Source: Christensenella sp. UBA6880
GTDB taxonomy: Bacteria > Bacillota > Clostridia > Christensenellales > CAG-917
Length of the DNA: 39,820 nucleotides
Reading direction: 5' to 3'
Assembly: GCA_002449145.1 (NCBI GenBank)
Contig: DKCG01000026.1
Location: 1 to 39,820, forward strand
Part shown: piece after piece, positions 31,268 through 39,655 of the stretch
Numbering within the stretch: the stretch's first letter is position 1
How the letters are laid out: each line of letters starts with the position of its first letter
The notes under the pieces: model-generated
Told to the model about the DNA's origin: nothing
Databases searched by the model: none
What the model saw: only the letters and a program-made list of their open reading frames with translations
Program-made: the position numbers and the translations under genes

Positions 31268-33487
31268 ATGCAACTTGCAGGCGAAATAAAAGACGTTATA
31301 TTCGCAAGCGCGGACACGGGCTATACGGTTCTCGATATGAAATGCGAGGAATCCGTTTTTACCGTGGTCGGCATTTTTCCGCCCGTAAGCGAGGGTATGA
31401 ATATAAGAGTCGAGGGCAAGTTCCAAACTCGCACGACCTACGGAAAGCAGTTTTGCGCCGATAAAGTGTGGGTGTCCGCGCCGTCCAAACTTGAAGGAAT
31501 AAAGAAGTTTTTGGGCAGCGGTCTTATATCGGGACTCGGTCCGGTGACGGCACAGTCAATCGTGGATACGTTCGGCGTGGATTCGCTGGAAATGATGAAA
31601 TACCCGATGGAACTTGCAAAGGTGAGAGGCATATCGCTGAAGCGCGCGACGGAATTCGGTATGAATTACGCCAAAGTGCAGAAAATGCAAGACGCGGTGA
31701 TGTTCTTGCAAAATCTCGGAATCAGCGTCAATATGTCCCTCAAAATTTACCGCACATACGACGTGAAAACCGTGGATAACGTGCGCAAAAATCCGTATAT
31801 GCTCGTCGACGACGTGGACGGAATAGGCTTTGCCACGGCGGACAGAATCGCGGGCGAACTCGGCATAGAAAAGGACAGCGACTACCGCATTTGCGCCGCG
31901 ATAACCTATCTTCTCAAAGAAGCGGCGACCAGAAGCGGACACAACTATTTGCCAGAAAACGACCTTTTGGCAAACGCAATCGCACTTTTAAGTATCGATT
32001 CGGAAGATATAGCGCAAAGAGTGCGCGACAATATGATGGATATGGTTATGCTAGGCGACCTCGTGAGATACGAAACGAAAGAGCATACCGCCATACTCTT
32101 GAAAAAGAATTTCAACACCGAAAAGAGCATTGCGAGAAAACTTTTGCAATTAAAGCAAGAGGCTTCCGATTTTAGAGTGGACGTTGCTCACGAAGTTGCG
32201 AGGTTCGAGAAGGACGCAGGTTTTTCCCTTCACGAAAATCAAATCGCCGCAGTCAGAGAAACGATTGAAAACGGCGTGCAGATAGTCACGGGCGGACCGG
32301 GTACGGGCAAAACGACGATAGTCAAGTGTATACTCAAACTGTTCAAAGATTTGGGACAGAGAGTCGCGCTTTGCGCGCCTACGGGCAGAGCCGCAAAACG
32401 ACTTTCGCAAGCAACGGGCGAGGAAGCAAAAACCATTCACCGTATGCTCGACTTGGACTACAAAAACGGCGAGGGACATTTCACCTACAACGAGAATACC
32501 CGCTTGCCCGTTGACGTCGTAATCGTGGACGAGGTGAGTATGGTGGATGAATACGTCTTTTCCGCACTCATAAACGCGCTCGAAAGGGGCTCGCGCCTCG
32601 TGCTTGTGGGCGACAAGGACCAACTTGCTTCGGTGGGCGTGGGCAACGTGCTTAACGACCTAATCAAATGCGGAAAGTTTAACGTGAGTTATCTCACGCA
32701 GATTTACCGCCAAAGCGAAAAGAGCAAAATCGTCACCAACGCGCACAAAATCAACAGCGGCGTTATGCCCGACATCGACAATAAGAGCAGTGACTTTTTC
32801 TTTGAGGAAAAGAACACGAGCGAAGAAATTTGCGCAAACACCATTGCGCTCGTCACTCGCCGTTTGCCCAAATACCTCAACGTCGCGCCGAGCGAAATCC
32901 AAGTGCTTTGCCCGATGAAACGAGGCGTTGCTGGCACGATAAATCTAAACAAAGAGTTGCAAAAAATAATCAATCCGCCTTCGCCGCACAAGCGAGAAGT
33001 CAAACGCGCGGATTGCATTTACCGCGAGGGTGACAAGGTTATGCAACTTCAAAACAATTATCAACAAGAATGGTCGCAAACGGACGGCTTCAAGACCGTG
33101 CGCGGAAGCGGCGTTTTCAACGGTGATATAGGCGTGATTGAAAGCATAAATACGCAGATTATGCAGTTTACCGTGCGTTTTGACGACGATAAAGTGTCGA
33201 TTTACGAATATAGCGACGTGGACCAACTCACGCTTGCGTACGCTGTGACTATACACAAATCGCAAGGTTGCGAGTTCGACGCGGTGGTTATCGCACTCGA
33301 CGCAAACTATATGCTGCAAACGAGAAACTTGCTGTATACGGCGGTTACGAGAGCAAAGAAACTCGTCGTGATAAGCGGCAGTAAAAAGACCGTGCAACGT
33401 ATGATTCAAAACAACGAAACCGCAAGACGATACTCGCTTCTCATCGAACTTATCGAGCAGGAATGGCAAGGCGGCGCGTATGATTGA
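31268..33487 (+). CDS. recD2: RecD2-type ATP-dependent DNA helicase (SF1B)
   Basis: A 739-residue 5'-3' DNA helicase of the RecBC-independent RecD2/YrrC type, with the long N-terminal region that RecD2 has and RecD lacks. Residues 1-70 form an OB-like domain, 75-200 carry helix-hairpin-helix segments (LGSGLISGLGPVTAQSIV; VDDVDGIGFATADRIAGELG). The motor has Walker A GGPGTGKTT (342-350), CAPTGRAAKRL, Walker B VIVDEVSMVD (Asp421, Glu422), GDKDQLASVGVGNVL, QIYRQ, and C-terminal AYAVTIHKSQGCEF and YTAVTRAKK. Proposed role: genome maintenance and repair. GGGAAGAAGG precedes the ATG. It overlaps comF by eight bases. Confidence 0.95.
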   Translation: MQLAGEIKDVIFASADTGYTVLDMKCEESVFTVVGIFPPVSEGMNIRVEGKFQTRTTYGKQFCADKVWVSAPSKLEGIKKFLGSGLISGLGPVTAQSIVDTFGVDSLEMMKYPMELAKVRGISLKRATEFGMNYAKVQKMQDAVMFLQNLGISVNMSLKIYRTYDVKTVDNVRKNPYMLVDDVDGIGFATADRIAGELGIEKDSDYRICAAITYLLKEAATRSGHNYLPENDLLANAIALLSIDSEDIAQRVRDNMMDMVMLGDLVRYETKEHTAILLKKNFNTEKSIARKLLQLKQEASDFRVDVAHEVARFEKDAGFSLHENQIAAVRETIENGVQIVTGGPGTGKTTIVKCILKLFKDLGQRVALCAPTGRAAKRLSQATGEEAKTIHRMLDLDYKNGEGHFTYNENTRLPVDVVIVDEVSMVDEYVFSALINALERGSRLVLVGDKDQLASVGVGNVLNDLIKCGKFNVSYLTQIYRQSEKSKIVTNAHKINSGVMPDIDNKSSDFFFEEKNTSEEICANTIALVTRRLPKYLNVAPSEIQVLCPMKRGVAGTINLNKELQKIINPPSPHKREVKRADCIYREGDKVMQLQNNYQQEWSQTDGFKTVRGSGVFNGDIGVIESINTQIMQFTVRFDDDKVSIYEYSDVDQLTLAYAVTIHKSQGCEFDAVVIALDANYMLQTRNLLYTAVTRAKKLVVISGSKKTVQRMIQNNETARRYSLLIELIEQEWQGGAYD

Positions 33488-34406
33488 GTCGGAAGATAAA
33501 TTGAGTGGCAAATCCGAAAAGGAATCGCCTAATATCGTAAATGCGGACGAGGTGCAAGACGAAAAAGCGCAAACCGAGGAAACGCAAACGGACGAAATTC
33601 AAAGCGAAGATTCGCAAGATAAAAGAAAGAACGCAAAGGGCGGTAAGAGAAAAGTCGTAATGCAAAAGGTCAAGACGTTTTTCAAGAAATTGCTCGGCGA
33701 GTTCGATTCTGCTCTGTTTCCGCTCGATTGCACTTGCGACGTATGCGGCGAGGAACTTGTCGATGACACGAGATACCGACTCTGCTCGGAATGTATCGAG
33801 AAGTTGCCGTTCGTCAAAGGGCACATTTGTCTTAACTGCGGCGTTCCGCTCAAAGACGAGAGCGACTACTGCAATCGCTGTCAAAATCAAAAGTCCGCGT
33901 TCGTGAAGAACCGCTCGCCGCTCGTATACGACGGCGAAGTGAAGAAGTTGATATACAAACTGAAATTCGGAAAGAAAACGTATATCGCTCAAACGCTCGG
34001 CGCGCTTATGGCGGACAAGTTTATCGAGTGCGGTTTCGATTCGGAAATCATCGTCTTCGTGCCGATGACCGACGAGGAAGTGAAGAAAAGAGGATTCAAT
34101 CAAGCCGAACTATTGGCGTACGAGGTGGGAAACAGGCTTAATATCCCCGTGCTTCCCGCGCTCGTCAAGGTGAAGGACACCTCGCAACAAAAGGAACTCA
34201 AAGGTAAGGACAGAGCAAACAACCTCGACGGCGCGTTTGCTTGTGCGTTCGAGCAAGTCAAGGGAAGAAAGATTTTGCTTATAGACGACGTTTTCACTAC
34301 GGGCGCGACCGCCAACGAGTGCGCAAAGACGTTGCTCAAAGCAAAAGCGAGGGAAGTGTGCGTGCTGACGGCTGCCGTCACGCAACTTAAAATCCCAAAC
34401 GAATGA
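33480..34406 (+). CDS. comF: ComF-family phosphoribosyltransferase-like protein
   Basis: A 308-residue protein. Residues 1-58 are a very acidic, Gln/Glu/Lys-rich low-complexity extension absent from typical ~220-240-residue ComF. Residues 84-134 form a cysteine-rich zinc region (Cys84, 86, 89, 102, 105, 117, 120, 131, 134). The C-terminal part is a type I phosphoribosyltransferase fold with the PRPP loop ILLIDDVFTTGATANE (265-280). ComF is needed for DNA uptake in competent bacteria, probably in single-strand handling. The ATG lies inside the recD2 end (eight-base overlap, ATGATTGA). An internal Met61 (33660) could give a short form but has no clear ribosome-binding site. Confidence 0.9.
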   Translation: MIESEDKLSGKSEKESPNIVNADEVQDEKAQTEETQTDEIQSEDSQDKRKNAKGGKRKVVMQKVKTFFKKLLGEFDSALFPLDCTCDVCGEELVDDTRYRLCSECIEKLPFVKGHICLNCGVPLKDESDYCNRCQNQKSAFVKNRSPLVYDGEVKKLIYKLKFGKKTYIAQTLGALMADKFIECGFDSEIIVFVPMTDEEVKKRGFNQAELLAYEVGNRLNIPVLPALVKVKDTSQQKELKGKDRANNLDGAFACAFEQVKGRKILLIDDVFTTGATANECAKTLLKAKAREVCVLTAAVTQLKIPNE

Positions 34407-34415
34407 TATAGATTA

Positions 34416-34444
34416 TTGATATATGCAAATTTATATAGTATAAT
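34416..34444 (+). promoter_or_regulatory. secA promoter
   Basis: TTGATA (34416-34421), 17 bases, TATAAT (34439-34444), ahead of AAAGGTGA and the secA start at 34471. Confidence 0.8.
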
Positions 34445-34470
34445 TTGCTTAAATATAATAAAGGTGAACT

Positions 34471-37131
34471 ATGGCACTTTTTAACGAAAACAAATTTAAG
34501 GTCAGAAAACTCAATAAAATCGCCGACAAAATCGAGGCTCTCGCACCCAAATACTCGGCGATGGACGACGATACGCTCGTAAGTCAGACGGACGTGCTCA
34601 AAAAGAGGCTCGCAGACGGCGAAACGCTCGACCATATTCTTCCCGACGCATACGCGGTGGTGAGAGAAGCGGGCGAGAGAGTGCTGGGTATGCGCCACTT
34701 CCACGTTCAACTTATCGGCGGTATCGCGCTTCATCAAGGACGTATCGCCGAAATGGGTACGGGCGAAGGCAAGACGCTCGTGGCAACGCTTCCGGCGTAC
34801 CTCAACGCACTCACGGGCAAGGGCGTTCACGTCGTCACGGTCAACGACTACCTCGCAACGCGTGACGCGGCGTGGATGGGCAAACTCTACAAATTTTTGG
34901 GACTTACCGTCGGCGTCGTCGTGCCGCAAATGAGCGTAGAGGAAAAGAGAAAGGCTTATCAAAGCGACATAACCTACTGCACCAACAACGAACTCGGCTT
35001 CGACTTTTTGCGCGACAATATGGTCGTGAGAAAAGCGGACAAGGTGCAGCGCGAACTCAATTACGCAATAATCGACGAGGTTGACTCGATTCTCATCGAC
35101 GAGGCGAGAACTCCGCTCATCATTTCGGGCAGAGGCGGAAAATCCAGCGAACTTTACAAGAGCGCGGACAATTTCGCGCGTCAGTGCAGAGAGGGCGACG
35201 ATTTCACTATCGAGGAAAAAGAAAAGACTATAATGCTCACCGATAAAGGAATCGAGAAAGCGGAAAGATTCTTCCGCGTCGCAAACCTCACCGACCTCGA
35301 AAACACCGACCTTTATCACCACATTCAAGCCGCACTCAAAGCGCACTTCATTATGAAGCGCGACACCGACTACATCGTCAGCGACGGCGAAGTGTTGATC
35401 GTGGACGAATTTACGGGCCGTATTATGATAGGTCGTCGCTACAACGACGGCTTGCATCAGGCGATAGAAGCAAAAGAGCACGTACAAATCAGAAGCGAGA
35501 ACAAAACGCTTGCGACGATAACATTCCAAAACTTCTTCCGTATGTACAAAAAACTCGCGGGTATGACGGGTACTGCAAAGACCGAAGAAGACGAATTCGA
35601 GGGCATATATGCGCTCGACGTCGTCACCATTCCGCCAAACAAACCCTCGAAGCGAGTTGACGAACACGACCAGATTTACACCAAAGTCAGCGGAAAAATC
35701 ACCGCAATCGTGCAAGACATCATCGACCATCACGCGACGGGTCAGCCCCTTCTCGTCGGTACGATAAGCGTTGAAAAGAGCGAACAACTCAGCGATATTT
35801 TGAAGCGCAAGGGCATACCGCACAACGTTTTGAACGCAAAGTTCCACAAGCAGGAATCCGAGATAATCGCACAAGCGGGCAGACTCAATTCAGTCACAAT
35901 CGCGACGAATATGGCGGGACGCGGAACGGATATTATGCTCGGCGGCAACGCGGACTTCCAAGCGAAACAACGTATGGAAAAGGACGGCTATCCGCTCGAA
36001 GTCATCGAAATGGCGTCCTCGCCGCACGCAAGCAACGACCCCGCGATTATCGCCGCAAAAGAGGTGTACAAGCACCATTACGACGCGTTCAAGGCAATCT
36101 GCGACGAAGAAAAAGAAAAAGTCGTCGCGCTCGGCGGTTTGCGCATCATCGGCACTGAACGCCACGAAAGCAGACGTATCGACAATCAGTTGAGAGGCCG
36201 TAGCGGACGTCAAGGCGACCCAGGCAGTACGGTTTTCTACATCTCGATGGAAGACGACATCGCGCGTATTTTCGGCGGCGACAGAATGAAATCCATTGCC
36301 GAAACTATGCACTTGCCCGACGATATGCCCATCTCTAACGGCATAATCACAAAGCAAATCGAAAGAGCGCAAAAAGTCGTCGAGGGCAGAAACTACTCGA
36401 TAAGAAAGCAGGTTTTGAGTTACGACGACGTTATGAACGCGCAACGCGAAATCATATACAAAGAGAGAGGAAAAGTGCTTGACGGTATGGACGTACACGA
36501 GCAAATCCTCGATATGATAGACGACCTTGCAGAAGAAATCATCGGATACTACGCCGATTACAAGACCGATTATCAGACGTGGGACTATGCGGCGTTCAAC
36601 CAATCTCTCGAACAAAAAATGCTTCCGCAAGGCACGAATCTTATGACCCCCGAACTCTGCTCGTGCTTCGACGTGTACAAACTCAAAGACGCGGTTTTGA
36701 AAGTCGCGCTCAAGGATTATAACGACAAAATCGAAGCGACCAAAGCGGACGGATTCGACTTCGGCGAACTCGAAAGAGTGGTGCTTTTGAAGACGGTCGA
36801 CTCGAAGTGGATGGACCACATCGACGCAATGGACGCGCTAAGACGAGGCATAGGACTTCGCGGCTACGGTCAGCGCGACCCCGTCATCGCATACCGCCAA
36901 GAGGGCTGGGATATGTTTGAAGATATGGTGTCGAGGATTCATTCCGAAACCGCTTCCATACTTCTCAAAATCCACGTCGAGAAGAGAGAGGACGGCTCTA
37001 CATCGTCCGTAAGACAGAACATTGCGGCGGCGCAAAAGAGCGTGCGTTCGGACAAAAAAGTGGGCAGAAACGACCCGTGTCCGTGCGGTAGCGGTCTTAA
37101 ATATAAGAACTGTTGCGGAAAGAATAAATAG
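34471..37131 (+). CDS. secA: preprotein translocase ATPase SecA
   Basis: An 886-residue SecA, the motor that pushes preproteins through SecYEG. Walker A GTGEGKT (96-102) within MGTGEGKTLVATLPAYLNAL, DEVDSILIDEARTPL (Walker B, 202 on), GMTGTAKTEEDEF, TIATNMAGRGTDI, and ESRRIDNQLRGRSGRQGDPG are intact. The linker/C-tail ends with a zinc-binding SEC-C motif (Cys870, Cys872, Cys881, Cys882) as used for SecB or ribosome contact. Length is typical. AAAGGTGA precedes the ATG by three bases. prfB follows 85 bases later, an order common in Bacillota. Confidence 0.99.
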   Translation: MALFNENKFKVRKLNKIADKIEALAPKYSAMDDDTLVSQTDVLKKRLADGETLDHILPDAYAVVREAGERVLGMRHFHVQLIGGIALHQGRIAEMGTGEGKTLVATLPAYLNALTGKGVHVVTVNDYLATRDAAWMGKLYKFLGLTVGVVVPQMSVEEKRKAYQSDITYCTNNELGFDFLRDNMVVRKADKVQRELNYAIIDEVDSILIDEARTPLIISGRGGKSSELYKSADNFARQCREGDDFTIEEKEKTIMLTDKGIEKAERFFRVANLTDLENTDLYHHIQAALKAHFIMKRDTDYIVSDGEVLIVDEFTGRIMIGRRYNDGLHQAIEAKEHVQIRSENKTLATITFQNFFRMYKKLAGMTGTAKTEEDEFEGIYALDVVTIPPNKPSKRVDEHDQIYTKVSGKITAIVQDIIDHHATGQPLLVGTISVEKSEQLSDILKRKGIPHNVLNAKFHKQESEIIAQAGRLNSVTIATNMAGRGTDIMLGGNADFQAKQRMEKDGYPLEVIEMASSPHASNDPAIIAAKEVYKHHYDAFKAICDEEKEKVVALGGLRIIGTERHESRRIDNQLRGRSGRQGDPGSTVFYISMEDDIARIFGGDRMKSIAETMHLPDDMPISNGIITKQIERAQKVVEGRNYSIRKQVLSYDDVMNAQREIIYKERGKVLDGMDVHEQILDMIDDLAEEIIGYYADYKTDYQTWDYAAFNQSLEQKMLPQGTNLMTPELCSCFDVYKLKDAVLKVALKDYNDKIEATKADGFDFGELERVVLLKTVDSKWMDHIDAMDALRRGIGLRGYGQRDPVIAYRQEGWDMFEDMVSRIHSETASILLKIHVEKREDGSTSSVRQNIAAAQKSVRSDKKVGRNDPCPCGSGLKYKNCCGKNK

Positions 37132-37137
37132 CGAAAA

Positions 37138-37204
37138 CGATGTTTTATAGAGCAAATTTAGGCATATAAACATCGCATCGTGCAAAATACGGTGACGCTA
37201 TAAT
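37138..37204 (+). other. secA-prfB intergenic region: hairpin and -10-like box
   Basis: CGATGTTTTATA (37138-37149) can pair with TATAAACATCG (37165-37175) with one bulged base and no T run after it. A perfect TATAAT (37199-37204) stands 12 bases before the prfB start, but no matching -35 is seen at 16-18 bases. Whether prfB has its own promoter is open. Confidence 0.35.
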
Positions 37205-37216
37205 AGGAAAACCAAT

Positions 37217-38326
37217 ATGTTAGATTACAACGAACCGAGAAACCAACTAAAAGAAATGCGCGCGGAAATGGTGCGCGCATACGAAAGCATAAACCCCGCT
37301 AAAATCCGCGACAGAATCAAAGAACTCGAAACGATACAAAACGCCGACGGGTTTTGGGACGACCCCGACAGCGCAAAGAAAGTGTCAAAAGAAATAAGTC
37401 AGTTGCAAAGCAAAATCGAGAAGTTTGAAAAGATGATTGCGAAAATCGACGACGCTCTCGACACAATCGACATCGCGGAACTCGAAGGGGACGAATCGGA
37501 AGACGAGAAGATTCTCACGACCGTTCACGACCTTTCCGAAGCGGTGGAAAGTTTGTCGCTTGCAACGCTCTTGAGCGGCAAGTACGACTCGCTCAACGCA
37601 ATCCTTACCTTGCACGCGGGCGCAGGCGGAACGGAAGCGCAAGACTGGTGCAGTATGCTTTACAGAATGTACACTCGCTATTGCGAGCGCAGAGGCTGGG
37701 CTTGCACCGAACTCGACTATCTCGCGGGCGACGAAGCGGGCATAAAATCCGTTACGTTCAGAGTTGAAGGCGAAAACGCATACGGCTATCTCAAAGCGGA
37801 AAAAGGCGTTCACAGGCTCGTGCGTATCTCGCCGTTCGACGCAAACGCAAGACGTCATACGTCCTTTGCATCCCTCGAAGTTATGCCCGAAATCATCGAT
37901 ACGTCCGAAATCGAAATTCGCCCCGAAGACTTGAAAGTGGACACCTATCGCTCGTCGGGCGCAGGCGGACAACACGTCAACAAAACCGAATCCGCAATCC
38001 GCATTACGCACATACCCACGGGCATTATAGTTGCGTGCCAAAACGAAAGAAGTCAGATTCAAAACCGTGAAGTCGCAATGCAAATGCTTCGCTCTAAACT
38101 CATCGAAAAGCGCGAGCGCGAACGCGAAGAAGAAGCGGCGCAAATCAGCGGCCAACTCAAAAAAATCGAGTGGGGAAGCCAGATCCGCAGTTACGTTTTC
38201 TGTCCGTACACGATGGTAAAGGACCACCGCACGAACTACGAAACGGGCAACGTGCAAGCGGTTATGGACGGCGACCTCGACGGATTTATCAACGAGTATC
38301 TCAAACTTTCGTCAATACAAAAATAA
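37217..38326 (+). CDS. prfB: peptide chain release factor 2
   Basis: A 369-residue RF2, reading UGA and UAA stop codons. The SPF anticodon-like tripeptide (205-207, RISPFDANARRH) identifies RF2 over RF1, and GGQ (250-252, SSGAGGQHVNKTESA) is the peptidyl-hydrolysis motif. The N-terminal helical domain (MLDYNEPRNQLKEM to GFWDDP) aligns in full with B. subtilis RF2. The whole protein is in one frame: the internal CTT-TGA-C frameshift site used by most bacteria is absent, the matching position reading AGC-ATA-AAC. AGGA lies eight bases upstream of the ATG. Confidence 0.98.
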   Translation: MLDYNEPRNQLKEMRAEMVRAYESINPAKIRDRIKELETIQNADGFWDDPDSAKKVSKEISQLQSKIEKFEKMIAKIDDALDTIDIAELEGDESEDEKILTTVHDLSEAVESLSLATLLSGKYDSLNAILTLHAGAGGTEAQDWCSMLYRMYTRYCERRGWACTELDYLAGDEAGIKSVTFRVEGENAYGYLKAEKGVHRLVRISPFDANARRHTSFASLEVMPEIIDTSEIEIRPEDLKVDTYRSSGAGGQHVNKTESAIRITHIPTGIIVACQNERSQIQNREVAMQMLRSKLIEKREREREEEAAQISGQLKKIEWGSQIRSYVFCPYTMVKDHRTNYETGNVQAVMDGDLDGFINEYLKLSSIQK

Positions 38327-38347
38327 GATACGAACAAGCAATTTTCG

Positions 38348-38398
38348 ACGGTGCGCATTTTGCGTACCGTTGCCGTTTTGCAAGGCGCAAAACCTTGC
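38348..38398 (+). terminator. hairpins after prfB (possible weak terminator)
   Basis: ACGGTGCGCA (38348-38357) and TGCGTACCGT (38361-38370) form a 10-bp stem with one G-T pair and a TTT loop, followed by TGCCGTTTTG. A second hairpin, GCAAGG/CCTTGC (38380-38398), comes next. The T run is short, so some read-through to tsaD is likely. Confidence 0.45.
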
Positions 38399-38441
38399 GA
38401 AAGCGGTATTCTAACCACATAAAATTATTTTTTTCTAAACA

Positions 38442-39470
38442 ATGAACGATTTGCAGAATAAGCAAGGTTTAACGGTGCTTGCCATCGAGTCGAGTTGCGA
38501 CGAAACCGCTTGCGCGATTGTGCGCGACGGCAGAGAAGTAGTGTCAAACGTGGTTGCCACGCAAATAGAAATACACCGTCGATTCGGCGGCGTCGTTCCC
38601 GAAATCGCGAGCAGAAATCACACGTTGGCAATCGAAAACGTCGTAAAAGAAGCACTCGAGCAAGCGCATATGACGAAGGACGATATAGACGCCGTTGCCG
38701 TAACTTACGGCGCGGGGCTTTTGGGTGCGCTTTTGGTGGGCGTAAACTTTGCAAAAGGACTCGCCTATGCGTGGCAAAAGCCGTTGTTTGCCGTATCGCA
38801 CGTCAAAGGACATATCGCCGCAAATTATATCGACAGCAATCTTAATCCGCCGTATCTTTGTTTGCTTGCAAGCGGCGGACATACGGCAATCGTAAAAGTG
38901 CTCGATTACGAGCATATCGAACTCATTGCGCAGAGTCGCGACGACGCTTGCGGCGAGGCATTCGACAAGGTTGCAAGAGTGCTCGGATTGCCCTATCCCG
39001 GCGGTCCCGAAATTCAAAAATTAGCGCGCGAAGGAAAGCCCGTTTACAATATGCCCGAACCCAAATCGAGCGGGTTAGATGACCTGTATTTCAGTTATAG
39101 CGGACTCAAAACCTTCGTTATAAATCTCGTGCATAACCTCGAACAAAAAGGCGAGAAAATACCCCGCGCGGACATCGCCGCAAGTTTCCAAAAATGCGCC
39201 GTATCGCAACTTGTCGATACCCTCGAAAAAGTAATTCGAGCAACCGGAATCAAAGACGTAGCCGTCGCCGGCGGCGTCAGCGCAAACGAGGAACTTCGTC
39301 GTCGTTTCGACGAACTCGCCGCAAAAGGTTGCAACGTTCATTATCCCAAACTCAAATATTGCACCGACAACGCCGCAATGATCGGCGCAGCCGCTTGTTT
39401 CCTCATAAAGAGCGGTGCTGATTGTGCGGATTTGACTCTTGACGCCTGCGCCACCGTCCCCCTCAGGTGA
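38442..39470 (+). CDS. tsaD: tRNA N6-adenosine threonylcarbamoyltransferase
   Basis: A 342-residue TsaD/Gcp/Kae1 protein of the ASKHA fold. It moves the threonylcarbamoyl group from TC-AMP to A37 of tRNAs reading ANN codons, with TsaB and TsaE (neither is in the window). LAIESSCDETACAIV (13-27), VPEIASRNH (52-60), SHVKGHIAANY with metal ligands His120 and His124, SGGHTAIV, FDKVARVLGLPYPGGPEI, GGVSANEELR and YCTDNAAMIG are all present. No Shine-Dalgarno precedes the ATG, which follows a T-rich stretch. The last codons (VPLR, stop) lie inside the left arm of a 129-nt palindrome, so the native C-terminus may have been altered. Confidence 0.97.
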   Translation: MNDLQNKQGLTVLAIESSCDETACAIVRDGREVVSNVVATQIEIHRRFGGVVPEIASRNHTLAIENVVKEALEQAHMTKDDIDAVAVTYGAGLLGALLVGVNFAKGLAYAWQKPLFAVSHVKGHIAANYIDSNLNPPYLCLLASGGHTAIVKVLDYEHIELIAQSRDDACGEAFDKVARVLGLPYPGGPEIQKLAREGKPVYNMPEPKSSGLDDLYFSYSGLKTFVINLVHNLEQKGEKIPRADIAASFQKCAVSQLVDTLEKVIRATGIKDVAVAGGVSANEELRRRFDELAAKGCNVHYPKLKYCTDNAAMIGAAACFLIKSGADCADLTLDACATVPLR

Positions 39471-39588
39471 TGATTGAGCGAATAACTGCGGCAGAGGCAT
39501 CCGTCTGTCAACTCATTTACGCTTTGTAAATTAGGGTTGCCATTCGAATGCCTCTTTCTTGTTCTTCATCTCAATCATCACCTGAGGG
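39460..39588. repeat. 129-nt concentric palindrome overlapping the tsaD stop
   Basis: CCCTCAGGTGATGATTGAG (39460-39478) is repeated exactly, inverted, at 39570-39588. Inside, AGAGGCAT/ATGCCTCT (39493-39500, 39548-39555), CAAC/GTTG (39509-39512, 39536-39539) and ATTTAC/GTAAAT (39515-39520, 39526-39531) share the same centre near 39524. The whole can fold into one rod with internal loops. It looks like a MITE-type insertion or a structured RNA; no flanking target duplication is obvious. Short frames of 19 codons (from ATG 39470, overlapping the tsaD stop) and 15 codons (minus strand) lie in it and are probably not genes. Confidence 0.75.
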
Positions 39589-39623
39589 CAGGGTAAGAAA
39601 ACGGGCGAATAACGTCGTCAACG

Positions 39624-39655
39624 CCCTTCTCGAAGTGTCGAGAGGGGTGCTTTTT
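39624..39655 (+). terminator. terminator downstream of tsaD
   Basis: CCCTTCTCGA (39624-39633) pairs with TCGAGAGGGG (39638-39647) with one wobble, followed by TGCTTTTT. An alternative stem GGGCG (about 39603-39607)/CGCCC (39622-39626) would compete with it. Confidence 0.8.

Noticed and set aside
39470..39529. A 19-codon frame overlapping the tsaD stop (ATGA-type overlap)
   Set aside because: It lies wholly inside the palindrome. The overlap follows from the repeat sequence and no homologue is recognisable.
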